Assembly: GCF_046244365.1 (NCBI RefSeq)
Contig: NZ_CP176395.1
Coordinates: forward strand, 2,542,001 to 2,606,000
Reading direction: 5' to 3'
Source: Paenibacillus_V sp046244365
Lineage (GTDB): Bacteria > Bacillota > Bacilli > Paenibacillales > NBRC-103111
Length of the DNA: 64,000 nt
Made by a program: the position numbers and the translations under genes. The notes under the pieces were generated by a model. That model was not told the origin of the DNA, searched no databases, and saw only the letters and a list, made by a program, of their open reading frames with translations. Below, in pieces: positions 53,469-62,267 of this stretch. How positions within the stretch are numbered: position 1 is the stretch's first letter; every line of letters begins with the position of its first letter.

Positions 53469-53646
53469 TCCGTTCGTCAATGACGGACTCCTGCTGAAAG
53501 GGAAACAGGTCGTTTGTCGCGAGACGTTGCTGTGGCAAACGAAGCGGCTGACGCGGCACATTATACTACCACAACATTCCATATTTCTGCTATATTAGTT
53601 GGGCAGCTAGATTGGCGGAATAGGTAAAGGAATTGGAGTGGACAAC

Positions 53647-55767
53647 ATGTATTGCACACAATGCGGCGGAAAAGCAGGCGATAACGATCTTTTCTGCGCC
53701 GTCTGCGGAAACAAGCTTCATAAAGGGGAAGCGGGGCCGGCGTCGGCACATAAACCGGCTGAGGAGAACGAAAGAGGGCAAACAAGAACAAAGGCGCCCG
53801 AAACGAACGGCGGTGCTGACGCTAATCGTGCTGAAGCCGAAGGGGACGGGCATCAATCGGCCGGAGCGCCGGAAGCTGCAAGCGAGCCGGGCATGGCGCA
53901 AGCCTTTGTCGGCGCGAATGCAGGCTATTATAGGCCTCGGTGGAATAGGGAACGTCCGGGAACCGACAGCGGATGGAACTGGGCGGCTTTTTTCTTCAAT
54001 ATTTTCTGGTTTTACTACCGCAAAATGAGCGGGATCGGCTTTGTTTTGCTGGCGCTCTCTCTGCTTGCCGGCTACGGGGCGATGAAAGGGGATGTCCCGG
54101 GTTTAAGCACGCTGATCGGCTTGATCGTGGCGCTGTACGCCGGATTGAGAGGGAACGCCCACTATTACAACCGGACGCAAAAAGCGATCGCCGCGTTCAA
54201 GGCGGAGCCCGGCAAGAAGCCGGAGGAGCTGCGGCGGCAAGGGGGAACGACGTGGGGCGGTGCGCTCTTTTCACTTGCTCTCTTTATTGGTCTATCTTTT
54301 GCGGTGGCCTTCGTCGACGAGAGGCTCGCTTCGCAGTCCGTCTCTTCCGCTGAAAGCGTCCCTGACTGGATGCGGAGCAAAAGCGATGCCGTGCACTTCG
54401 GCAATGCGGTCACGAGCTACGATTGGGAAGACAAGCTGGGTCCGGATAGAGTGCTCGCCATTGTCGGTGCCATTTTGGGAGAATGGGGGAAAGCGAATCT
54501 GCCTTATCGGCAGACGGGCGCCGGGGCAAAGGCGGATGCGATAATATGGGCGGAAATGGCGATGACGGCGCTCGACTCGCGCGAAATGCGCGGCAAAACG
54601 CTGAACGAGGCGCTGGAGTTTATTCGACTTAATCTGAATAAACCGGAAACGGGCGATTCGTTATGGAAATCGGCATCTTCCGCAAAATCGCCGGGTCCGT
54701 CTTCCGTTCCGAAAGCGTCTGCAAGCCCGCAAGCGCCGACGAGTCCGTCTTCTTCGTCAGGCGCGGTACGTAACGCGAAATCGGAAGAGCTGTTCGATGC
54801 GGTCTACAAAAACGACGCGGCCCTTATACAAAAGCTGCTGAAGCAGGGGGCGGACCCCAACGCTCAAACGGAGTATGGAGTTCCGGCGCTTCATGAAGCC
54901 GCAAGCATGGGGAAGCTCGAAGCGTTTAACGCGCTGCTCGCCGGCAAAGCGGATCCGTCCGGCACGAATAAAAGCGGCGACAATGCGCTGTTCGCGGCGC
55001 TGGACGCTTCCTTCAACGCCAATGATTCGGGCGAGCGCTATCTCAATAAGAAGCCGGAAACCGCGATTACGATGGTAAAACGGCTTTTGGAGCTTGGACT
55101 CGGTCCGAACAGCAAAGATGAATTCGGCAGAACGGCTTTAATGAATGCCATTTGGTCGTTTCCGGATGCCGTTCCGGTACTCCTGAGCGCAGGCGCTGAT
55201 CCGAATCTGCCTGACAATAAGGGAGATGTCGCGTTATCCTACGCTTTTTACGAAGAAGCGGTCCTCAAACAGCTGATGAAAGCCGGCGCCGATCCGAAAA
55301 TCCGTAACAAAGAAGGCGAATCGGTTTACGATATCGTCGAGAAGCAAAATTTGCCATTGCCGGCCAAGGCGCTCGGGATGACGATCAAGATCAAGCCGGT
55401 ATTCCCGGAAAACGATGAGGTTAAGCGCATCAAGGATACGGCGGTCATAGGCTTGAGCCAGACCTTCGCGGAGCAAATGTTCGGCAAGCCTTCCCTTCAA
55501 GGGGTGGACGCGATGAACGGTACGGATCCCGTGTGGGCCTATAACACCGTGGCCAAGAAGGGGTATAGCTATAAGCCTTCAAATGCCGATGAAGTCGATA
55601 TGGAAGGCTTGAAAAGCGGGAGTATGAAGATGCAAATGTTCATCACCTGGAATTCGTCCGGCAACGAGGCGCAAGCGATCAGCGTTTATGTGGGCGGCGA
55701 CGATGGCATCTATGGGTATCATTTCAAGCCAGGCGACGAGGTCGTAAACGGAAGCAAAATAGACTGA
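53647..55767 (+). CDS. Zinc-ribbon / DUF2628-like membrane / ankyrin-repeat protein
   Basis: A 706-residue multidomain protein. ATG 53647 has GGAG eight bases upstream. An N-terminal zinc ribbon (CTQCGG then CAVCGN, four cysteines) is followed by a disordered stretch, then a DUF2628-like membrane part (about 110-220, GWNWAAFFFNIFWFYYRKMSG) and another membrane helix near 207-225. A Ser/Pro-rich linker (340-375) leads to about five ankyrin repeats (380-580: LLKQGADPNAQ, LLSAGADPNLPD, LMKAGADPKIRN). A final 120-residue beta domain is unassigned. The ankyrin part follows the last membrane helix. Function unknown. Confidence 0.85.
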   Translation: MYCTQCGGKAGDNDLFCAVCGNKLHKGEAGPASAHKPAEENERGQTRTKAPETNGGADANRAEAEGDGHQSAGAPEAASEPGMAQAFVGANAGYYRPRWNRERPGTDSGWNWAAFFFNIFWFYYRKMSGIGFVLLALSLLAGYGAMKGDVPGLSTLIGLIVALYAGLRGNAHYYNRTQKAIAAFKAEPGKKPEELRRQGGTTWGGALFSLALFIGLSFAVAFVDERLASQSVSSAESVPDWMRSKSDAVHFGNAVTSYDWEDKLGPDRVLAIVGAILGEWGKANLPYRQTGAGAKADAIIWAEMAMTALDSREMRGKTLNEALEFIRLNLNKPETGDSLWKSASSAKSPGPSSVPKASASPQAPTSPSSSSGAVRNAKSEELFDAVYKNDAALIQKLLKQGADPNAQTEYGVPALHEAASMGKLEAFNALLAGKADPSGTNKSGDNALFAALDASFNANDSGERYLNKKPETAITMVKRLLELGLGPNSKDEFGRTALMNAIWSFPDAVPVLLSAGADPNLPDNKGDVALSYAFYEEAVLKQLMKAGADPKIRNKEGESVYDIVEKQNLPLPAKALGMTIKIKPVFPENDEVKRIKDTAVIGLSQTFAEQMFGKPSLQGVDAMNGTDPVWAYNTVAKKGYSYKPSNADEVDMEGLKSGSMKMQMFITWNSSGNEAQAISVYVGGDDGIYGYHFKPGDEVVNGSKID

Positions 55768-55774
55768 AACCGAT

Positions 55775-55822
55775 AAAACCGCTAGAGACCTTGAACTTCC
55801 TTCAAGGCTTTCGGCGGTTTTT
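55775..55822 (+). terminator. Terminator after the ankyrin gene
   Basis: AAAACCGC with GCGGTTTT closes a long stem containing CCTTGAA/TTCAAGG, followed by TTTTT. Confidence 0.85.
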
Positions 55823-55955
55823 CGCTTTTCGCAGAACATGGAAGCGGGCGGCGGCTCTTTACCCTATACCAGACGGATATAGGTGAGACACCGGCAACCT
55901 TTCCTTTCCCTGCGGCGTCTAACTCCATAAATAGGAAAAAGGGAGCCTTCATTCG

Positions 55956-57191
55956 ATGCTGAAAAAAATAGCTATGACCGCTGCGTTGGCGGTGCTGCTC
56001 GCAGCTTGCGGCAAGACGGAGAGCGAGGCAATCACGTTTAGAGACCGAAACCTGCTTGCCGGGCAATTGAATGCCGGGGTGGTCGATGCGACCAACACGT
56101 TCGGCCTCGCCTTGGCCCAACGGGTTATCGCCGAAAAGCCCGGCAGCAACGTGAGCCTGTCGCCCATAAGCGTCATGCAAGCGCTCGCGATGACGATGAA
56201 CGGCGCATCGGGCGGCACGAAGGAGGCAATGGCGCGCACGCTGCGACTGGAAGGCATGCCCATGGACGAACTAAACGAGGGGGAACGTTCTCTAACAAGG
56301 CTGCTTGAGGATGCGGGACCCGGGATCAAGCTGTCGGTCGCTAATTCGCTTTGGCTGCAGCAGGGCTGGCCTTTTCGCTCCTCTTATAAAGATGCGGTTT
56401 CGAAATCGTATGCAGCGGAGCTCCAGGAGAGAAATTTGCCTGCCCCTGCGGTGCGCAAGGAGATCAATAAGTGGGTTAGCAAGAAGACCGGAGGGAAGAT
56501 TCCGACGATCGTCGACGATCCCGTTTCCGCAAGCACGAAGCTGATGCTGATCAACGCCCTCTATTTCAACGCAGCCTGGACAAATCCGTTCAAGGCCGAG
56601 AACACGAAGGACGGTACGTTCTCCTCGGCTGACGGCACCAAGAGACAAGTCGGTATGATGCATCAAGAGGGACGATTCGAGTATGACGAAGAAAACGAAT
56701 ACCAAGCGCTAAGGCTCCCGTACGGCGACGGCCAAATGGGCATGCTCATCGTGCTTCCGCGGCCGGATGCCGACCGCAAGGCGCTAATGAATAAACTATT
56801 TACCGATCCGGCATGGTGGGAACGGCGCTTTGAGAGCTACGGCGGCGATCTTGCGCTGCCTAAGTTCCATGTGGATGCGACTCTTGGGCTCGAGGAGGCG
56901 CTGTCCGCCATGGGAATGGAGAACGCCTTCGACAAGCATAAAGCCGACTTTAGCGAGATGGCGGATTCGTCCGGCGAGCCGCTTTATATAAACCGTGTAC
57001 TCCATAAGACGCAGGTGACCGTATCGGAAAAAGGGACGGAAGCGGCGGCCGCAACCGTCGTGGAGATGAAAGCGGGCTCCGCTCCGCCGAACGGCCGTTT
57101 CACGATGACGGTCGATCGCCCGTTTTGGTTCGCGATCCAGGACCTGCAGACAAACGCTTTGCTGTTCGTAGGGGCGGTCGAGAAGCTGTAA
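55956..57191 (+). CDS. Serpin lipoprotein, inhibitory type
   Basis: A 411-residue serpin with a lipoprotein signal peptide (MLKKIAMTAALAVLLAAC, lipobox LAAC), so it is tethered outside the cell membrane. Serpin hallmarks are NVSLSPISVMQALAMTMNGA, KLMLINALYFNAAWTNPF and the C-terminal DRPFWFAI. The reactive-loop hinge EKGTEAAAAT (358-367) has the small residues needed for insertion, so an inhibitor is expected. Aligned to alpha-1-antitrypsin spacing, P1 is Gly374 and P1' Ser375. The target protease cannot be deduced. It is flanked by terminators and monocistronic. Confidence 0.93.
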   Translation: MLKKIAMTAALAVLLAACGKTESEAITFRDRNLLAGQLNAGVVDATNTFGLALAQRVIAEKPGSNVSLSPISVMQALAMTMNGASGGTKEAMARTLRLEGMPMDELNEGERSLTRLLEDAGPGIKLSVANSLWLQQGWPFRSSYKDAVSKSYAAELQERNLPAPAVRKEINKWVSKKTGGKIPTIVDDPVSASTKLMLINALYFNAAWTNPFKAENTKDGTFSSADGTKRQVGMMHQEGRFEYDEENEYQALRLPYGDGQMGMLIVLPRPDADRKALMNKLFTDPAWWERRFESYGGDLALPKFHVDATLGLEEALSAMGMENAFDKHKADFSEMADSSGEPLYINRVLHKTQVTVSEKGTEAAAATVVEMKAGSAPPNGRFTMTVDRPFWFAIQDLQTNALLFVGAVEKL

Positions 57192-57340
57192 GAACGGACG
57201 AAAAGGGCACAGGCTACGAATAATTTCAACTGTCAGGCGTTATCGCGGGTCCAGACCCGGGTTGATTTATTTCGTGCGTATGGTTTAATGAGGGGGGAAC
57301 AGTCGGCCGGACGCCGGCCCATTTGAAGGAGAATGAACAT

Positions 57341-58057
57341 ATGGACGCTGACCGTATTAAGAAGCTGCCTGATGCCATAGATCGATTGCAGCCGCCTCAT
57401 CAACCGCGGGTGCTCATCGTAACCTCGGTCGACGCCGAGAAGGATGCGGTGCTGCGGGGACTGCATGCCGCAGGTGCCGGATCGGATACGTTCGTCGTAC
57501 TTACGGTAGGCGTCGGAACCGCGGCGGCCGCGGTCGGAACGGCAAGAGCGCTTGCCTCGGCGAAATACGACTTGGTCATCAACGCCGGTATTTGCGGCGG
57601 TTTTGCCGGACAAGCGGAGATCGGCACGCTTGTCGTCGCGAGCGAGATCATAGCCGCCGATTTGGGAGCGGAAACGGCTGACGGCTTTATCGGCCTGGAC
57701 GAGCTTGGCTTCGGGTCCTCTCGCGCAGCTGTCGACAAGGATCTGGCTGCACGGGCTGCAGAAGCGTTCAGGCATGCCGGATTGCCGGTCGCAATGGGTC
57801 CGATTCTGACGGTTTCTACCGTGACCGGCACCGCGGCGAGCGCTGCGGAACTGGCAGTGCGCGTGCCGGGAGCGGCAGCCGAAGGGATGGAGGGCTACGG
57901 GGCGGCGGTTGCGGCGCACGAATTCGGGCTGCGGGTGCTGGAAATCCGCTCCGTCTCCAACGCGGTCGGGCCGCGGGACAAATCCGCATGGCGCATCAAG
58001 GATGCGCTTCAAGCGCTGGAAGCCGCCAGCCAAGCATTAACGGAGGTGTTTGCATGA
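57341..58057 (+). CDS. mqnB: Futalosine hydrolase MqnB
   Basis: A 238-residue nucleoside-phosphorylase-fold enzyme that releases hypoxanthine from futalosine in menaquinone synthesis. Diagnostic segments are LIVTSVDAEKDAV, VNAGICGGFAG, a SAAELAVRVPGAAAEGMEGYGAA block with the base-binding MEG, and EIRSVSNAVGPRD. ATG 57341 has AAGGAG nine bases upstream. It overlaps mqnD by four bases (ATGA), a typical pairing. Confidence 0.93.
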   Translation: MDADRIKKLPDAIDRLQPPHQPRVLIVTSVDAEKDAVLRGLHAAGAGSDTFVVLTVGVGTAAAAVGTARALASAKYDLVINAGICGGFAGQAEIGTLVVASEIIAADLGAETADGFIGLDELGFGSSRAAVDKDLAARAAEAFRHAGLPVAMGPILTVSTVTGTAASAAELAVRVPGAAAEGMEGYGAAVAAHEFGLRVLEIRSVSNAVGPRDKSAWRIKDALQALEAASQALTEVFA

Positions 58058-58884
58058 AAATCGCTTATTCACCGTGTCCCAACGACACGTTCGTGTTTCA
58101 CGCCTGGGCGCACGGACACATTCCGGGAGCGCCTAAGCTTGACGTTATGTACGCGGATATCGATATTACGAACGGTTTGGCAGCAGGCTTGCAAGGGCCG
58201 GAGGTACTCAAAATTTCTTACGCGGCGCTGCCTTGGGTGCTGAACGAATATGCGCTGCTGCCTTGCGGAGGCGCCCTTGGCAGAGGCTGCGGCCCGCTTG
58301 TGCTGACGAAGACCGGCGGGAACGATCCGTCCTTATTAACGGGCCGCAGGGTCGCGGTACCGAGCGAGCGTTCGACCGCTTACTTGCTGTTTCGTCTATG
58401 GGCTGCACAGAACGTTCCGGGCGGTGTAGGAGAAATCGTCGTCATGCCGTTTCATGAAATCATGCCGGCTGTGCGGGACGGCTCCATCGACGCCGGCCTC
58501 GTCATTCACGAGGCGCGCTTTACGTATCCGTCGTACGGATTAACGTTAATGACCGACCTTGGCAGCTGGTGGGAAACGGACACGGGCCTGCCGATCCCGC
58601 TTGGCGCCATTATCGCCCGCCGTTCGCTGGACCAAGCGTCCATCGCGAAATGGATCCGGGCTTCCGTCGAGTATGCATGGGCGAATCCGGAAGCATCGCG
58701 CGAGTACGTGCAGCAGCACGCCCAAGAAATGGATCCCGAGGTAGCGAAGGCTCATATCGAGCTGTATGTGAACGAATTTACCGCTGATTTGGGCAATGAC
58801 GGCTATGCGGCTGTCCGCGCGCTGCTTGGCCGTGCCGCCGATGAAGGGCTTGTGCCCCGAATCGATTTGGAGGCGCTGCGGTAA
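58054..58884 (+). CDS. mqnD: 1,4-dihydroxy-6-naphthoate synthase MqnD
   Basis: A 276-residue enzyme with a periplasmic-binding-protein-like fold that converts cyclic dehypoxanthine futalosine to 1,4-dihydroxy-6-naphthoate. The N-terminus IAYSPCPNDTFVFHAW is diagnostic, with KISYAALPWVL and GLVIHEARFTY further on. CGGAGGTG precedes the ATG. The other genes of the pathway (mqnA, mqnC, mqnE) are not in the window. Confidence 0.95.
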   Translation: MKIAYSPCPNDTFVFHAWAHGHIPGAPKLDVMYADIDITNGLAAGLQGPEVLKISYAALPWVLNEYALLPCGGALGRGCGPLVLTKTGGNDPSLLTGRRVAVPSERSTAYLLFRLWAAQNVPGGVGEIVVMPFHEIMPAVRDGSIDAGLVIHEARFTYPSYGLTLMTDLGSWWETDTGLPIPLGAIIARRSLDQASIAKWIRASVEYAWANPEASREYVQQHAQEMDPEVAKAHIELYVNEFTADLGNDGYAAVRALLGRAADEGLVPRIDLEALR

Positions 58885-58971
58885 AGCGCAATCTTATACG
58901 GATTTTAAACTTCCTTTGGTAGACTGATTCCGGCGGTTCGAACCGCTTCGTCTATTAAAGGGGGTTTTTCC

Positions 58972-59646
58972 ATGTTTCGAAAGATTTTGATCGGTGCCAT
59001 ACTCGTGTCCGGCATCGGTTATCTGCTCGCTATGGCGGCTGACCATACGCTTCTGAGGTGGCTATTAAAGCCCGGCACGATCGTGCTTATGATTGCGCTC
59101 GCGGCTACGACACGGCAAACGTTCGGCGCTTACCGATATTTGATTATGGCGGGGCTCGCGTGCTCTGCGGTAGGCGATAGCTTCCTGCTGATGGAAGGAG
59201 CAAGCTGGTTTACTTACGGGGTGGCCGTTTTCATGGCGGCCCATCTCGTATATATGGCGGCTTTTCTTACGCGCGGAAGCGTCTCCCCGTTTCGGCTGCT
59301 GGCCTTGCTTCCGATCGCCGCTTACTCCGTATGGCTCTTAAGCGGTCTTCGCGAGGGCATGGTCGCCGGCGGCAATACCGGCATGTGGGTGCCGATTACG
59401 GTATACGTTATCGTGATTTCCCTGATGATCTGGTGCGCCGTATTTAGCGGAAACAGGTTCGCCGTTATAGGCGCAATCCTGTTTTTCTTGTCCGATTCGC
59501 TGCTGGCCTGGAATAAATTCGTTTCGCCGATAGAGGGGGCCGGTTACGCAGTTATGATCACCTATTACTTGGCGCAATTCATGATCGCCATGAGCCTTGC
59601 CAAGTCGCCTTCCCGGAGCGAAGCGTTTAAAGCTTTGGCGGGTTGA
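58972..59646 (+). CDS. YhhN-family membrane protein (lysoplasmalogenase-like)
   Basis: A 224-residue membrane protein with about seven or eight helices. Conserved YhhN/TMEM86 positions are visible: LLKPGTIVLM, CSAVGDSFLLM and FLSDSLLAWNKF. Some family members cleave the vinyl-ether bond of lysoplasmalogens, but that activity is unproven for Firmicutes. AAAGGGGG precedes the ATG. A palindrome, CGGTTCGAACCG, lies 26-37 bases upstream. Confidence 0.85.
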   Translation: MFRKILIGAILVSGIGYLLAMAADHTLLRWLLKPGTIVLMIALAATTRQTFGAYRYLIMAGLACSAVGDSFLLMEGASWFTYGVAVFMAAHLVYMAAFLTRGSVSPFRLLALLPIAAYSVWLLSGLREGMVAGGNTGMWVPITVYVIVISLMIWCAVFSGNRFAVIGAILFFLSDSLLAWNKFVSPIEGAGYAVMITYYLAQFMIAMSLAKSPSRSEAFKALAG

Positions 59647-59749
59647 TTGCCCGGCCGTGCTCTCGGCCATAACCCTTCGTAGGGTACGGCGGGAGAGCAG
59701 GCCTCGTTCCTTTTAGCTCAAGACAATCGATGATAGCCTCGCTTGACGG

Positions 59750-59780
59750 GACCGGCGGAGATGTTCTCCGCCGGTCTTTT
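59750..59780 (+). terminator. Terminator before the deacetylase gene
   Basis: GACCGGCGGAGA pairs with TCTCCGCCGGTC around three bases, followed by TTTT. The remainder of 59647-59946 contains a CATATACTA element at 59912-59920, possibly a sporulation-type -10. Confidence 0.85.
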
Positions 59781-59946
59781 GCGCGGGAAACAGCTGCTTT
59801 TCGGTTGCCATTCCGAATTACGGATGGCAAGTTTCGGGAATGGCGGAGGGTTTAGAAGAAAAATGTCGAATAATAGGAGCGTAACGATTATCGCCATGCA
59901 CCCTGCAAGGGCATATACTAGCTGTGGATAACGGGAGGGAATGTCT

Positions 59947-60927
59947 ATGAAAAGATCCATGATTGCCGTCGCAGCCGTAACGGCATTCTCCTTGATGCTA
60001 ACCGCTTGCACCGAACAAGACAAGCAAACGAACGGTCCGACCGCCGCCGTTTCGACTACACCGACAAGTTCGCCTTCGACAACGCCGGCCAAAACCGCCG
60101 CGCCGACGCCGGAGCCTACCAAAGCGCCGTCGGAAAAGCCTACGGCCAGCCCGTCGCCATCGGCATCGCCTTCACCGTCTGCATCGGCCAAACCGACGCA
60201 GGAACCGAAGCCGACGACCGCGGCCAGCTCCGCTCCCGCAGCTTCGGGGGATAAGAAGTCGATCTCCTGGTATTACATGAAGAAGAAGAAGGGCCAAGTG
60301 CCGGACTTCCCGGCCGAAACGAAGAAAATGAAGCCGGAGCAAAAAGTCATCTATGTAGGAACCGGCAAGAAGGTGTACTTGACGATCGATACGGGCGGTC
60401 CGCTCGGCGACGTGGACAAAATGCTGAAGGCGCTCAAGGATAACGATGTGAAGGCGAATTTTTTCGTTGCGGGCTACAATATTAAGAAAAATCCCGATTT
60501 TCTGAAGCGGCTTGTCGAGGACGGCCATCTGGTCGCCAACCATACGATGACTCACACGGATATGACCAAGATGACGGACAAGGAAGTGAAGAAGGAAATC
60601 GAGGATTACGAGAAGCTGTATAAAGATATTACGGGCAAGGAAATCGTAAAGTATTTCCGCTTCCCTTACGGTACGTACAGCATGCACCTGCTCGACCTGA
60701 TCTCCGGCATGGGCTATTCTTCGGTGTTCTGGTCGACGGCGATGCGCGATTGGGAGCCGCGTGCGAACGGCGCGGACGATCCATACAACGATATTATGAA
60801 CAATTTGCATGACGGCAACGTCATCCTGATGCACCAGGGCTCCGAAGAAAACATCGACGCGCTGGACCGGATCATTAAAGGGATCAAGAAGGAAGGCTAC
60901 GAGCTTGCGCTGCTGAGCGACATGTAG
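59947..60927 (+). CDS. Polysaccharide deacetylase lipoprotein (PdaA-like CE4)
   Basis: A 326-residue lipoprotein (lipobox LTAC) with a Thr/Pro/Ser/Ala/Lys-rich linker to about residue 105, then a CE4 domain. The usual TFDDG reads TIDTGG (Asp148, Thr149), so the second, metal-binding Asp is absent, as in PdaA-type muramic acid deacetylases (TFDNG). The metal-site HTMTH (199-203), RFPYG (238-242) and His296 are present, and SVFWSTAMRDWEP also matches PdaA. ATG 59947 fits GGAGG better than ATG 59941. It likely acts on peptidoglycan, possibly spore cortex. Confidence 0.88.
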   Translation: MKRSMIAVAAVTAFSLMLTACTEQDKQTNGPTAAVSTTPTSSPSTTPAKTAAPTPEPTKAPSEKPTASPSPSASPSPSASAKPTQEPKPTTAASSAPAASGDKKSISWYYMKKKKGQVPDFPAETKKMKPEQKVIYVGTGKKVYLTIDTGGPLGDVDKMLKALKDNDVKANFFVAGYNIKKNPDFLKRLVEDGHLVANHTMTHTDMTKMTDKEVKKEIEDYEKLYKDITGKEIVKYFRFPYGTYSMHLLDLISGMGYSSVFWSTAMRDWEPRANGADDPYNDIMNNLHDGNVILMHQGSEENIDALDRIIKGIKKEGYELALLSDM

Positions 60928-60949
60928 GAGCCATTCTATGCGGTACCAG

Positions 60950-60998
60950 AGGCTGTCCAAGAAGGTCTGTAAAAGACCTGACGGGCAGCCTTTTTTTG
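60950..60998 (+). terminator. Terminator after the deacetylase gene
   Basis: AGGCTGTCC pairs with GGGCAGCCT enclosing the inner stem AGGTCT/AGACCT, followed by seven T. Confidence 0.9.
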
Positions 60999-61127
60999 AC
61001 GATTCAGAAAGGTTATCTCCGCTGAATGTTCATCGCCTCGGTAAACGCAGTTATACTTTCGATGCCGCTTTCTTCGAAAACGTGCAGCCGTTAGGCGGTT
61101 ATCCGTGTGGGCTGCGTACATGAGTCC

Positions 61128-61199
61128 CGCCAATGATTATTCGACACTCGCTGATGATTATCCGGAGGCTCGCCGCTCATTTCATTCGCTAATGATTGT
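61128..61199 (+). repeat. Three copies of a CGCYRATGATTRT motif before the importer operon
   Basis: The core ATGATTAT occurs at 61133-61140 and 61154-61161 (21 bases apart) and as ATGATTGT at 61192-61199, each preceded by CGC plus two variable bases. Direct repeats two helical turns apart are typical of AraC-type sites. The gap 60999-61271 contains no gene. Confidence 0.5.
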
Positions 61200-61271
61200 A
61201 GACGGTACCGCGGTTTGTTCGTTACGCTCGGCTTAGTCAATCGACGGGCAACACGAATAAGGAGGGATGGC

Positions 61272-62243
61272 ATGCTCACGCAACAAAGGACCGTTACGGC
61301 AGGAGCGGGCAGCGGGAAAACGATGCAAGCCGAAAGACGGAACCGAATACGCAGAATCGTTCAGCGCGACCGCTGGCTGTACTTCATGCTTCTGCCCGGC
61401 GTTATTTATTTTATTTTGTTCAAATATTTGCCGATGTGGGGCGTGTTGATAGCCTTCCAGAATTATCAGCCCTTTCGCGGCTTCTGGCATAGCGATTGGG
61501 TGGGAATGAAGCATTTTATCCGTTTTTTCAGCGAACCGGCGTTTTGGATGCTCTTTCGCAATACGGTCGTGCTGGCGCTGTACAATTTATTGTTCTTCTT
61601 CCCGCTGCCGATCGTGGTCGCCCTGATGCTCAACGAGGTGCGCAAGGAGGCTCTAAAGCGGCTGGTGCAAACCGTGATTTACATTCCGCACTTCTTTTCC
61701 TGGGTAGTGGTAGTCGGCATTTTCTATATGCTGTTTACGGTTGAAGGCGGCGTCGTTAACGAGTTGATCGCTGCGACGGGCGGGCAAAAAATCAATTTCC
61801 TGATCAGCAGCGACTGGTTCCGTACGATGATCATGACCGAGGTGATTTGGAAGGAAACCGGATGGGGGACGATTATTTTTCTTGCGGCGCTGGCGGGCGT
61901 TGACCCGCAGTTGTATGAAGCGGCGCGAATCGACGGCGCAAGCCGCCTACGCCAGCTATGGCATATTACGCTGCCTGCGATACGCAGCACGATCGTCATT
62001 TTGTTCATATTGCGGCTCGGGCACTTCATGGACACGGGCTTCGAGCAGATCATTCTGATGCTGAATGCCATGAACCGGGAGGTCGGCGAAGTGTTCGATA
62101 CCTATGTGTATTCCGTCGGTATAAACCAATCCCAATTTAGCTACAGCACGGCGGTTGGACTGTTCAAATCGGTCGTGGGCCTGATTCTGGTGCTGGCGAC
62201 GAACGCTCTGGCCAAAAAAACCGGCGAAGAAGGCATTTATTAA
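61272..62243 (+). CDS. Carbohydrate ABC permease, LplB-like
   Basis: A 323-residue permease of the LplB type, with a basic N-terminus (AERRNRIRRIVQRDRWLYFM) before six hydrophobic segments. The EAA loop reads YEAARIDGASRLRQLWHITLP. ATG 61272 follows AGGAGGG by six bases. This importer subfamily, with YtcP-like partner and long LplA-like binding protein, is abundant in Paenibacillus and used for complex plant oligosaccharides. Confidence 0.93.
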   Translation: MLTQQRTVTAGAGSGKTMQAERRNRIRRIVQRDRWLYFMLLPGVIYFILFKYLPMWGVLIAFQNYQPFRGFWHSDWVGMKHFIRFFSEPAFWMLFRNTVVLALYNLLFFFPLPIVVALMLNEVRKEALKRLVQTVIYIPHFFSWVVVVGIFYMLFTVEGGVVNELIAATGGQKINFLISSDWFRTMIMTEVIWKETGWGTIIFLAALAGVDPQLYEAARIDGASRLRQLWHITLPAIRSTIVILFILRLGHFMDTGFEQIILMLNAMNREVGEVFDTYVYSVGINQSQFSYSTAVGLFKSVVGLILVLATNALAKKTGEEGIY

Positions 62244-62267
62244 ATACAACTCGGAAGAAGGGATTCC

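Noticed and set aside
58934..58945. GGTTCGAACC resembling a tRNA T-arm
   Set aside because: It is an isolated 12-base palindrome without acceptor, D or anticodon stems around it.
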